Assembly (NCBI GenBank): GCA_013115125.1
Contig: JABANN010000479.1
Span: 1-26,514, forward strand
Direction of reading: 5' to 3'
DNA from: Perkinsus olseni
Taxonomy: Eukaryota; Perkinsozoa; Perkinsida
Length of the DNA: 26,514 nucleotides
In this document: piece after piece, positions 1-8,222 of the stretch
Position numbering within the stretch: the stretch's first letter is position 1
Layout: each line of letters starts with the position of its first letter
Translations under genes and position numbers: made by a program
Notes under the pieces: model-generated
Told to the model about the DNA's origin: nothing
Database searches by the model: none
Seen by the model: only the letters and a program-made list of their open reading frames with translations

Positions 1-73
1 ACTAGCTACGCTAAGATACGCTTAGGAGATCACAATAACAGCACAAAAAGTAGACAGTTCTCATTTACTCACA
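1..73 (-). mobile_element. LTR fragment, cut by window edge
   Basis: This stretch is nearly identical to the outer parts of the two LTR copies at 24788-24939 and 25285-25420, and ends at the same terminal TGTGAG (read on the minus strand, ending at 73). The rest lies left of the window, so it cannot be said whether it is a solo LTR or the edge of a longer element. It is treated as a fossil of the same LTR-retrotransposon family; near-identity with the other copies suggests a young age. Confidence 0.75.
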
Positions 74-760
74 CTATCCTATCACACCGCACCCCTATCC
101 TTGCTGGCGGGAAAAAACTTTCGTTAGCTAGTGGCACCTCTGTATGCGCGCATCCAAGCTGACTTAATGAACATGTACAAAGTCCATACGGCAAATCCTA
201 ACAGCGTTTGCGGGCGTCGGAAGGCATCTTGCGAAATTTTCTTACTTCGGGCCCCGAAGTTCGGGGCCGCTCGGGAACTCAGTCGAACTGAAGATGTTCA
301 GAACAGATCTTTTGCCATCCGTGACCAGTTGCCGAGCGAAATCCACTCTTCTTTCGAAAGAATCCTGACCTTGGCAACAAATCGTTGCAAACGATATGGG
401 CGCCTGAAGTTCAGGCCCTGGATATAGCAGCCTCACTCCGGGTTCTCACCGTCGGTGAGCCACCGACCGTCCCACGAGAACAGACATCGAGTGTTTCTAG
501 CGACGCTTTCTCCGGCTCTGGTGGCAGTCTCTAGGGAACGTCCAGAAAGTTTCTTCGAGCCGACGACGACCTTCATCCGTTCATCCTCCGCCGCACGGCG
601 CACGGCGCACTTGCAAAAACTTGCTTTCTTGCGATACCTCCGGTCTGGATGCGCCAGCTACTCCGCGACCGTCCGTAGTCTCGCTCGCCCACCACGCGAC
701 CGCAGTGGGTGACTTGGAACACAACTAGAATCTTGACAGCGGAATGTGCCTTTTTTCCTC
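74..760. other. no recognisable gene
   Basis: Only short open frames on both strands are present (for example 131-427 and 455-712 on the plus strand). None has a recognisable domain, a convincing splice structure or a signal peptide. The last ~20 bases form the pyrimidine-rich acceptor in front of the gene at 774. Confidence 0.5.
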
Positions 761-762
761 AG
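761..762 (+). promoter_or_regulatory. candidate trans-splice acceptor before the 774 gene
   Basis: A pyrimidine run (ttttttcctc, 751-760) followed by AG at 761-762 lies 11 nt before the ATG at 774. No partner donor or upstream coding exon is visible, so a spliced-leader acceptor is a reasonable reading. This is inference; a cis intron in the 5' UTR would look the same. Confidence 0.4.
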
Positions 763-773
763 TGTGATCATTC

Positions 774-1230
774 ATGTCCATCACGTCATCTGTGATCGCT
801 TTCATCTTCATCGTGGCCGCAGGCATGGGAGAGAGCGGAAGGAACCCCTTCGAACGCTTTTCTCAAATGTGGTGGTCGTGGGAGGCGAACTGTAATAGGA
901 TATTTGCCATTCCAGGGGGCAACTTCTCGGAATGTGCAAGCGAGTTGGACGTCTCTTCTATGGTGACCAACAGTTCCACTGCACCCCTCCCGACCCCCAC
1001 TTCAACCCCGATCCCAACCCCGACCTCCACCCCAGCACCTACCCCAACCCCGGCCCCAACTGCGACCCCTACCCTGACTCCTAGGCTTCGAGCGAGCAGC
1101 GATGCCGCCTTGGGTCTTGGGTAAGCCGACTACTGGTACCGCATAGCTAGCTGGACGTTTCTTACTATTCAGGTACAGTGCTGTCGGAGTTCTGAGTATA
1201 GTGGGCATGACCTTGCACGGCCTACTGTAG
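774..1230 (+). CDS. secreted WWxWE-module protein, GPI-like tail (paralog A)
   Basis: Two exons, 774-1120 and 1173-1230 (phase 2, 52-nt intron starting gtaagc and ending ttcag), give 134 residues. Residues 1-18 form a signal peptide. A short module follows with NPFERFSQMWWSWEANC (W33, W34, W36, C40) and a second Cys at 54. Residues ~70-105 are Thr/Pro repeats like a mucin stalk. Exon 2 encodes a hydrophobic C-terminus preceded by small residues (ASSDAA), as in GPI-anchor signals. The gene at 4317-4870 on the other strand shares the module order, the intron position and the intron phase. I do not recognise the family; a surface-anchored role is inferred from architecture only. The exon 2 call is strengthened by the matching tail of the paralog. 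Confidence 0.72.
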
Positions 1231-1810
1231 CGTACGATAGCGCCAGGCAGTGAGTAAGTCGGGAGATGTGCTTGGTAGTATCGCAGTGATACTATCAAGT
1301 GACTTGCAAGCAAGTGACTTGCTTGGGTCGTTCATCTGTGAATAGTTTGTTGGCGTGCGGCGGTTGAAAATTTCAACTTGAAATATCTGTCAGGTACCTC
1401 TCGCAGGTTGCTGGTCCAGTGTACTATAACAATACAATTAAAAACAAGGAAGTGTGCAATGGTGTCATGGTTCAACTAAGTCGTAACAGCTCGTTGTGTT
1501 CCTAGTCCGGGAAAGGGATGAATCCAGTGGATTCAATCTACTGACTGTAGGAAGGGAAAGATAGAATTGATGATGAATTCCACTTTGCGGCGCAAAGTTT
1601 GCGCCACCATTCGGGCTCTGATAGCGGCACTGAACACTTCCCCTTCGGCAGCACCTCAGGGGCGCTGCCGAAGAAGAAGTGCTCAGCGAAAGGCCTTTGA
1701 GTCGAAGGCCCAGGTACTTACTTATGTCGGCCTATCGCGGACCGGTCCTGCTCTCCGAAAGTAAGTCGTTTGTGCTTCCACGAGTATCCCTTATCCTCTT
1801 TTGGATCACA
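1231..1810. other. no recognisable gene
   Basis: A small direct repeat, caagtgacttgc, occurs twice around 1297-1322. An open frame at 1567-1764 (+) is Arg/Ala-rich and unlike any family I know. Nothing else is supported. Confidence 0.45.
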
Positions 1811-2211
1811 ATGATGATCCCCATCATACTCATCATCCAAGCTGTCAAAGCACCCCTCCCCTTCCCACAGGGGAAATACGTCGGTGGGCAAACCTCACCT
1901 CGCTACCTACGTATCGACGCTGACTTCATGGCTGGCAGCAAGCCGTCGGTTCATCTCACCATCTCTCGCGGATCTCCGAGGAAACCTTGGGATGCATGGT
2001 TCGCCTTGAACGAAGTCCATTTGCCGACATGTTTCAATTGAAGGACTACCAAAGGGACCCTAAGTACACGCAGCTGGTAACTTTCTATAATGGCAACTGT
2101 GGATGAGTCTCCGCCAGGAGAGGTGATCTAGTGTTCTTCGCCGAAGATAAGGACGCGAATCAGTACTCTGTCAAAGTGGGAAGCACCACGCTAATACTCT
2201 ACCCGGTGTGA
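1811..2211 (+). pseudogene. decayed gene for a small secreted protein
   Basis: ATG-ATG at 1811 opens a strong signal peptide (MMIPIILIIQAVKA) followed by PLPFPQGKYVGG and a strand-rich segment with LRIDADF and VHLTISRG. Around 2010 the reading shifts frame into FADMFQLKDYQRDPKY and TQLVTFYNGNCG, meets a stop (TGA about 2104-2106), and continues as RGDLVFFAEDKDANQYSVKV to a stop at 2209-2211. The three segments read as one globular extracellular domain of about 130 residues, so a frameshifted host gene copy is the simplest account. Short introns cannot be excluded, but no convincing donor/acceptor pair restores the frame. Family not recognised. Confidence 0.45.
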
Positions 2212-2354
2212 GCAAGAGTGTTTGTGCCGGTGTCGAGCAAAATATTATTTTGCTAGCTACACATTTTTACGGATTCTCGCATAGACTCGACATTTGTGAT
2301 TCTTCTGCGTGGATCTCTTCACTACACCTTTTCAACATCTACTGTAGTTCGACA

Positions 2355-2640
2355 GTGGAACCATCAAGTTCGCCGAGGCGGGCGAAGTTGGATGTACGAA
2401 TCTGAAACGGGAATATCCATTCCGCACGTGGAACATTCAATTTCGCGTTGGCACCTTCGAATCCGCACGTTGGCCCTTCGTAAGTTCAATTTCGACACGA
2501 TGGAACTTTAAACTTCGCAATAGGGAACTTCAATTTCACATTCGAACATTCAATATTCGTGAGCGGTCCTTGGAACCCTCAATATCGCGGCACTGGAAAA
2601 GTCAACTTCGCAAATGGGATGGTCGATTTCGTTGTCCCCA
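2355..2640 (+). repeat. degenerate ~21-bp tandem repeat
   Basis: Variants of tggaacNttcaatttcgca recur near 2355, 2429, 2449, 2471, 2501, 2523, 2543, 2570, 2594 and 2615, mostly 20-24 bases apart. In one frame the core reads as heptapeptides such as WNIQFRV, WNFKLRN and WKSQLRK. Copies differ at many positions, so the array is old. The underlying frame is open from about 2349 to 2749 without an in-frame ATG near its start, so coding is unproven. Confidence 0.55.
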
Positions 2641-2649
2641 GCACTTTTT

Positions 2650-3420
2650 TGCACTTCAATCCCCAATGGTCGATCAGCCTCCCCAGACCCCGCCTCCGAA
2701 ACTCCGTTCTACGAAACTTACACCAATCGAAAGCTCTACAAATTTCTGACCCAATGAGCTCTGAACCCCCGTATATTCATGCTTCAAATCATTTAGATCA
2801 GCTCTGGACAATTTTTTTGACCGGACTGTATTCCCACTGCTCTCTAAGAGAGCCATACCAAAGCAATCGACAAGACTTGTCGCTTGTTGGGAGCTATTGT
2901 CACGCAAGACAGTTGCAACATTATGAAGACGATCATCGTCCGACAAACATTGTCGAGATAGATGAAAGATTGAATCTTTAAGATTGACTCGTAAGAGTCC
3001 CCAACTGATTCATTGAGGAAGATTCTTTCAGTTTCTGGCGACTTCCGTCATGTGAAGATGCAGGAGGCTAAGTTGGGGCCGGAGTTGACAGCCTCAAAAT
3101 GTTGAGTAGACTCGCTCTAGGAACGGACGCTAACTGTTCCGCACAGAGACTAAGACTAGTGCAGAGGTTTCGAGCATCAGCGACCTTTTTCACTAGAAAG
3201 GCTTATCACGAAGCGCCGTACTGCAAGGTGCAAGGCGACTCGCAATTTAAGGAGACCTCTTTCACTCCGCTCTCGCACCATGACAAGGTGCAAGAGCTGC
3301 TGCGGCTATTCGTGAAAAAACAGTGCAGCAAAATACCGCCGTGGAGACACGCAGCTTCGAATCGAATCCTTCGATAGTAGATTTAGTAAAACTACTGATT
3401 TTAAACTAGGGGTGTCTTGC
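2650..3420. other. no recognisable gene
   Basis: Short open frames exist (2674-2946 minus, 3099-3377 plus) without recognisable domains. Small palindromes such as cgacaagacttgtcg (~2868) and gacgatcatcgtc (~2929) occur. No gene is supported. Confidence 0.4.
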
Positions 3421-3444
3421 CATCTCTAGGGGAGTGTCTTGCCA

Positions 3445-3570
3445 TCTCGACGCGAAGTTCTCGTCGAGAACTACGGTAAGAGGCGAAAGATAGAGGAAAT
3501 CCTCTTAGACTAAGAGTTTCGGACTAAGTCCGAAACTTCTAAGTCTTGGAGTCTCTTGGAATCCAAGAGA
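3445..3570. repeat. cluster of four consecutive hairpins
   Basis: Four inverted repeats lie end to end: tctcgacg/cgtcgaga (3445-3469), gagga/tcctc (3493-3504), a long one centred on agtttcggact-a-agtccgaaact with agact/agtct outer arms (3507-3546), and tctcttgga/tccaagaga (3552-3570). A short direct repeat, gtgtcttgccatctc, occurs twice just before (3412-3450). The cluster could be a structured RNA, or the remains of a foldback element; nothing in the sequence decides which. Confidence 0.55.
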
Positions 3571-3574
3571 TGTC

Positions 3575-4316
3575 CTGGAGCGCGGGTTAAACTTGCCCAC
3601 TGCTAGTGATTTGCCAATTGAGTCAACATCACACTGGATAATAGCAAGGGAATGCCTTAGAAAGCCTCATTTAAGTTGATCAATTTAGACTTTCTTCGCA
3701 GCTTAAGCTTAGCCATAGGCTTCCTTCACCCGGGAAACACACATTGTGTGCTACGGGGGATTGGGACAGCGATAACGATGCACCAGCATCTTCCACCACG
3801 GAGAATCGATGCGTTTCGTGCCACCGACGGAGGCACACATGGGGGCGGTCCGACCGCCAAAACCAGTATTTCCCCTGTTCCCGTTGTTAATAGGAAGTTT
3901 GCCATACATCCTATTACCAAATCTGCCGCCACTCCACCACCCACGCTCATGTTCGAAACACAGGCTGAGTCAACCACTAAATACGGATCCTCCAGGGAGA
4001 CCGACAGCGCTAGATTTGTGTCGGCGAGCGAAGACGTATGTGTTCAGTCCAAACGATCAATCATCGCACTGCGACCAGCGTACTGTAACTAGGAAGTTCC
4101 TAGTAGGAACGCAACCCCTAATGCTTCATATGACACTGATGCAATGGTTTTTTGTTACCAATCTTCAATTTCAAACTATGAACAATGATACAGTAGTCAC
4201 ATGATGTGACTCACATCCCTGCGTGAGGTACCTGCAAATGAAAAGGACCGAAGACTGTTGGACTGCGATGGCCGATGCCGACTCACATGTGAGCGTTCGC
4301 CTCCATCGGAGGCCTT
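3575..4316. other. no recognisable gene
   Basis: Overlapping open frames at 3676-4092 and 3809-4204 (+) lack a known domain and look compositional. A near-palindrome actaggaagttcctagt lies near 4089 and gtcacatgatgtgac near 4196. Confidence 0.4.
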
Positions 4317-4870
4317 CTAGGCCAGACCGCATGTGCCCATGACGGACGTGACGGCAAGGATGACGAGAGTCGAGTATCTGAAATGGACTCTGTAACTCAG
4401 TGAACAACAGCCCGATGTGACTCCTCACTGAGGGGTCCTCGGTAAGTCGCACTGTCGCATGCTCATTTAGAGTCAGCATGTTATGAATACCACGTGAACC
4501 CCACTTACCTGGATGCTCCAGCTGAGCTCGTGCTGCCTCGTAGAACCGGGCTAGTAGTAATGTCAGGGGAAGCTACATCAGAGACTCCGCTTCTTGATGG
4601 AGTGGGAGTGGAAGAGCCACCGATCTCCACGGTAAAGGTTCCGTCGTCAGTCGGGGCCACAGTCGTGGTTTCGAAAGATACCTGCAGAGGTCCGGGCTCA
4701 CACGGGTTATCGATGTTGTTGTTGATGATGATGCCGTGGGCCGTTTTGCACTCGCTCTCCCAAGCCCACCACTGGGAGCTAAATCTCGGGTAGGGATTCG
4801 TCGAGGTGGTGGACCCGGCGACGATGGCAGCGTAGATTATGGCAATGGCCAGGTAGAGTACGGAGGGCAT
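4317..4870 (-). CDS. secreted WWxWE-module protein, GPI-like tail (paralog B)
   Basis: Two exons, 4870-4509 and 4377-4317 (phase 2, 131-nt intron starting gtaagt and ending tttcag), give 140 residues. Residues 1-19 form a signal peptide (MPSVLYLAIAIIYAAIVAG). The module NPYPRFSSQWWAWESEC follows (W34, W35, W37, C41), with a second Cys at 57, then a Thr/Ser/Pro-rich segment. Exon 2 encodes RYSTLVILAVTSVMGTCGLA, a hydrophobic tail starting with the same Tyr-Ser as the tail of the 774 gene. The exon 2 acceptor was chosen because it alone keeps phase and gives that tail. Function unknown; a GPI-anchored or tail-anchored surface protein is inferred. It is convergent with paralog A, about 3.1 kb away. 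Confidence 0.72.
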
Positions 4871-5248
4871 TTGTAGACTTGAGGTCTAGAATGATAACTG
4901 AAGAAGAATCAATCGATCCGAGGAATATCCAGAGGGCCATCACATCAATCCGCGTGCTCACCTCGTGTGGACGGTCGCGTGGGGCGAGCGAAAGGGAAGA
5001 TGCTCCGGCGGGGCGAGCGAAGGGTCGCGGGAGATTCACCATTGATTTCCTCGATTTAGCGAGACTTATCAAGCTGTGCGTGTTTGATTATTTCAAATGA
5101 ATAATAAGATGCGTCAGAGATTATGACGGGAAATCTGCTCACGAACCCAACCGGTCACACTTGGGCGGGTCAATATGCCCGTCCATGGCGAACGCAAACA
5201 CAGCGAGAACACGTCGAAGGTCGTGTCAAGTGAATTACAGAAATGAAG
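4871..5248. other. intergenic, upstream of paralog B
   Basis: On the minus strand, pyrimidine-rich AG sites (ttcttcag and cctcaag) lie 8 to 30 nt before the ATG at 4870 and may serve leader trans-splicing. No gene is seen between here and the stop codon at 5249. Confidence 0.4.
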
Positions 5249-8043
5249 TCAAGTGTATCGATGACTGCCCAGCAGTTGCCGCCGAAGACACAACAAATGC
5301 GACATAACATCATCATACTCATAGCGGGACCGGAGATTCACGGACGCTGGTGATGCAGCCCTGTATGGGGTCAGCGGGGATCTGGTTCAGCAGGAGAACA
5401 TCAGCCCAGGCCGAAGGGAAGGCACAGACACTCACGTATTATTGATGCGCCGCATCTTGGGCGTAAGCGGTGTGGCAAACTCTCTGTCGCCCGACGTATA
5501 CCCACGAAGTGAGCAGCTCAGCGGATTCCTGCGCCGAGGGTGGGGTCGCTCGAGAAACTGAGGGAATAAGTCGCATACCACGCACAACGGCTGCCACAGA
5601 GGCGCAATCACCAACCTGTTGCTGCTCTTGGCGGAGTGTCTCGGACCGGCGATCTACCTCCCGCTTCCACTCGATGTTGCGTTCATAGAATCGGCTCGCC
5701 TCGACAGTCGAGTAGGGCATCCCCATCACCCTCGAATGCACAGATTTGTGGACCAGGTGCTGCTGGTCTACCTTATCCTAAAATCAATGCATCGGGATGA
5801 GGGGGACTCGGCACGGCCCAGGCACAACGATCCGACTGCTCAAAACCTCCCTAGAGACTGTCTTCGCGTACTACCCTACTAGGGTGTGCTAAGAGAGCTG
5901 CCTCAGCACATGTCGGCCCACCTTCGCCTCCTCTCGGCGTCGCCGTGTCCACTCGAGAGCTTTCTCTCTCTCATCCTTCCATGCTCGGGTCCGTCGATAA
6001 ATGCTGTCCACATCACGTGGTACGCTAGCAGACCTCTGTGATGCCTTTCTAGGAGTCACTCGCGGCGAGAACGTGCACTGAAAAATGTCCAGTAGCAATA
6101 AGCACTCTCTGACATAGAACAATAAAGCTATGATTAGGGGTTTCGAGCACTGTCATGGGACAGTTTCACCTCCCTCATCTCTTCCGCTGCTTTCAACGAC
6201 CTTGCCTCCACCACTTTCTCCTCGAACATTTTCCGGCGCTCGCGTGCTCTAGAATAAATATCTCCCCCTCGGGATGGAGCTGTTCGAGGGGTCAATGCTG
6301 CCCGGGACAGCCGAGAGCTGGCCGGTCTTCGAGGGCCACGCAATGGAGTTGCAAGACTCCGGTCAGCTTCCCGCCTACAATGATGAGCTCACACCGCAAC
6401 AGAACAACGGTAGTGGTAGAATCTACCCAGATTTGTGGGAATAGATATCCGAGTATGAGCCGCTCCGGGCGTGAAGCGCAGGCCTATCTGCCGGGGCCTT
6501 TTCGACGCTCCGACCGCTGGTAACGTCTGAAAATAGCGGCGACATGGACGAGACCTTATTACTGATGCGGAGGTCAAGTCGTGAAAAGCGAGCCCTTATG
6601 CTCACTTATACCCTGCGTACTGTCAACAGGGGTTTCCGAGCTCTCCGTGGGGCCCCTTCCTAGACTCAGCCGCCTCGCGACCGGCTTCACCCGTGTTCGG
6701 AGTCGCCGTGGTTCACTATGCATCCTAACTGAGCTGCCTCGCCCTTCTTTCGACTCAGCAGCATACCGCTGGCTGTACCCCGCACATTCTTCACCGAAGC
6801 GCCCGCTACTCCCCCATGCAGTAGGAATGCCATGCTCTGGTCCTAGCCGATCATGGCCCACAGTCTCAGCCTCCTCTCGTTCCAGCGAGGCATTCGACTG
6901 CAGCTGCCTTCCCGTCCGAGCATCTCCATCCTCACTTGCAGCCTCAGCACAGTGTATCTCGGCGTACCTCAGCGGCTTCGCCTCCAGCGCTACCGAGTCA
7001 GGCACGTCACTTCCCCTTTTAAAGGGGCCTCGACGCCGCGGAGTGGTGAGAGAGTCAGACCGTCGATTGCTCTTGGAGTGGCCCAGGGTCGAGTTGCTCG
7101 CTGAACGCATTCTAGACCCCCCGTCGCGTGGCCGCTCCCCAGCAGCTCCCCCTTTCGCAGTTTTCAGCTTGGGCTGGCCCGCCTCGCCGGGAAGCGGTGG
7201 ATTTCCCGAACTCGGTCTCGCCGATGAGGTCGTCGGTGCCCTTCTAGGAGTGCCGTCTGAGTGTGCCGGCGCAATCCGCCGGACCTGAGTGGTGTGGACT
7301 GCAGACGGCCCCTCCTAGTGATGTAATACAGAAATCGAGAGAGACCCTCCGTCAGAAGGCCGCCGTCGAGGCCTAGAGCTGCCGTCTGCGGGGTGACGAC
7401 ACTGAGCCATCACCCTCTGTCGAACAGCCTCCTGCATCCTCTCGTATCGCTGCTCCTTCGACAACTCATCCGGGAACTGCGGTTCCCCTGAGCCCGACGC
7501 GTCAGAAGCTAACTGAGGGAAGGACTAATGATGACCAGAAAAGCACCCGAGCCGATACTTCCCCTTCCTGGGCCGTTGCCGGTTGATAATCATTCACTGC
7601 ATTCGAGCTGGTCGTGTCTGTAAACCTCCTCCTACGGTCCGGGGAGCGGTAGCGACCCTCCTACCAGAGTTTGCGGAAGGAGTGGTATCCACCTTAAGGG
7701 TCCGCTGTATTTGCTCTTGCACAGCACTCAACCTGCTCTGGAGCTGCGTTGACTCCCAGTTCGATAAGTCTGCCTTCACGTTGGGCGACAAGGAAGCGAG
7801 GGAGATGTTACAAAGGGACCCCTCAGACGAGGTCATGGCGTACTGTACAAATGATGGTTCAACTGCGCCGTTGGGTGAGGAGGTCGCCGGGGCTGTGCAA
7901 TCTTCACTTCCGGTGGAAACCCGGGAAAAAATGGAAGAGTCATGAGAGAGTTTTGGTTTGATTTTGGTGCGGAGCGAGGGAGTGTATGTCCTCACGGGAG
8001 ATGTCAAAGAAATGACCAAAATGGCGTGAAGAAGTATCCTGAA
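5249..8043 (-). CDS. basic coiled-coil protein with CTFxP / Y-R-x-x-x-W repeats
   Basis: Multi-exon minus-strand gene. Well supported exons include 7512-7330, one starting at 7284, and segments around 6500-5890, 5741-5575 and 5560-5249; introns are mostly 45-110 nt. The protein is Ser/Arg/Pro-rich at first, then has units such as DIYSRARERRKMFEEKVVEA, CTFSPRV with SIYRRTRAWKDEREKALEW, and SRFYERNIEWKREVDRR. Units of CTFxP followed by a Tyr-Arg-x-x-x-Trp helix rich in Glu/Lys/Arg recur in protist cytoskeletal and flagellar proteins (from memory), so a microtubule or basal-body role is possible but inferred. The start is uncertain: the frame is open from about 8043 without an early ATG; the first clear in-frame Met is at 7836 (MTSSEGS), so an upstream first exon is likely. 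The last exon ending at 5249 is the least certain. Confidence 0.55.
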
Positions 8044-8185
8044 TGATACCGCTCACAACTCATCATCCAGCCACGGCGCTGGCGGCCACCCCCTTATAGA
8101 ATTACGAAGACTCGTAACACAAAGTAAGCTGCTCCCAATGAAACCACCTAGTAGTCGTTAACGTTTACTAATACCCGTTCCGAAT

Positions 8186-8212
8186 GGTAACAGCAGCAGC
8201 AGCAGCAGTGGT
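8186..8212. repeat. CAG microsatellite after SF3B3
   Basis: A run of about five CAG units lies just past the SF3B3 stop codon, in its probable 3' UTR. A CAA run occupies the probable 5' UTR of the same gene (13261-13280). Confidence 0.7.
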
Positions 8213-8222
8213 AGCAGTTGAG

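Noticed and set aside
3345-3376. ttcgaatcgaatcc as a tRNA T-arm
   Set aside because: No cloverleaf can be formed around it.
3676-4204. Overlapping plus frames of 138 and 131 codons
   Set aside because: No domain, poor codon character and two competing frames; no supporting splice signals.
6574-7110. 178-codon minus frame read as a stand-alone gene
   Set aside because: It is in frame with an exon starting at 7284 and lacks a proper end of its own; better taken as part of the multi-exon coiled-coil gene.
6581-7288. 235-codon open frame on the plus strand, the longest in that region
   Set aside because: Ser/Leu/Pro-rich with no domain; it is the antisense shadow of the coiled-coil gene, whose exons and repeats on the minus strand are coherent.
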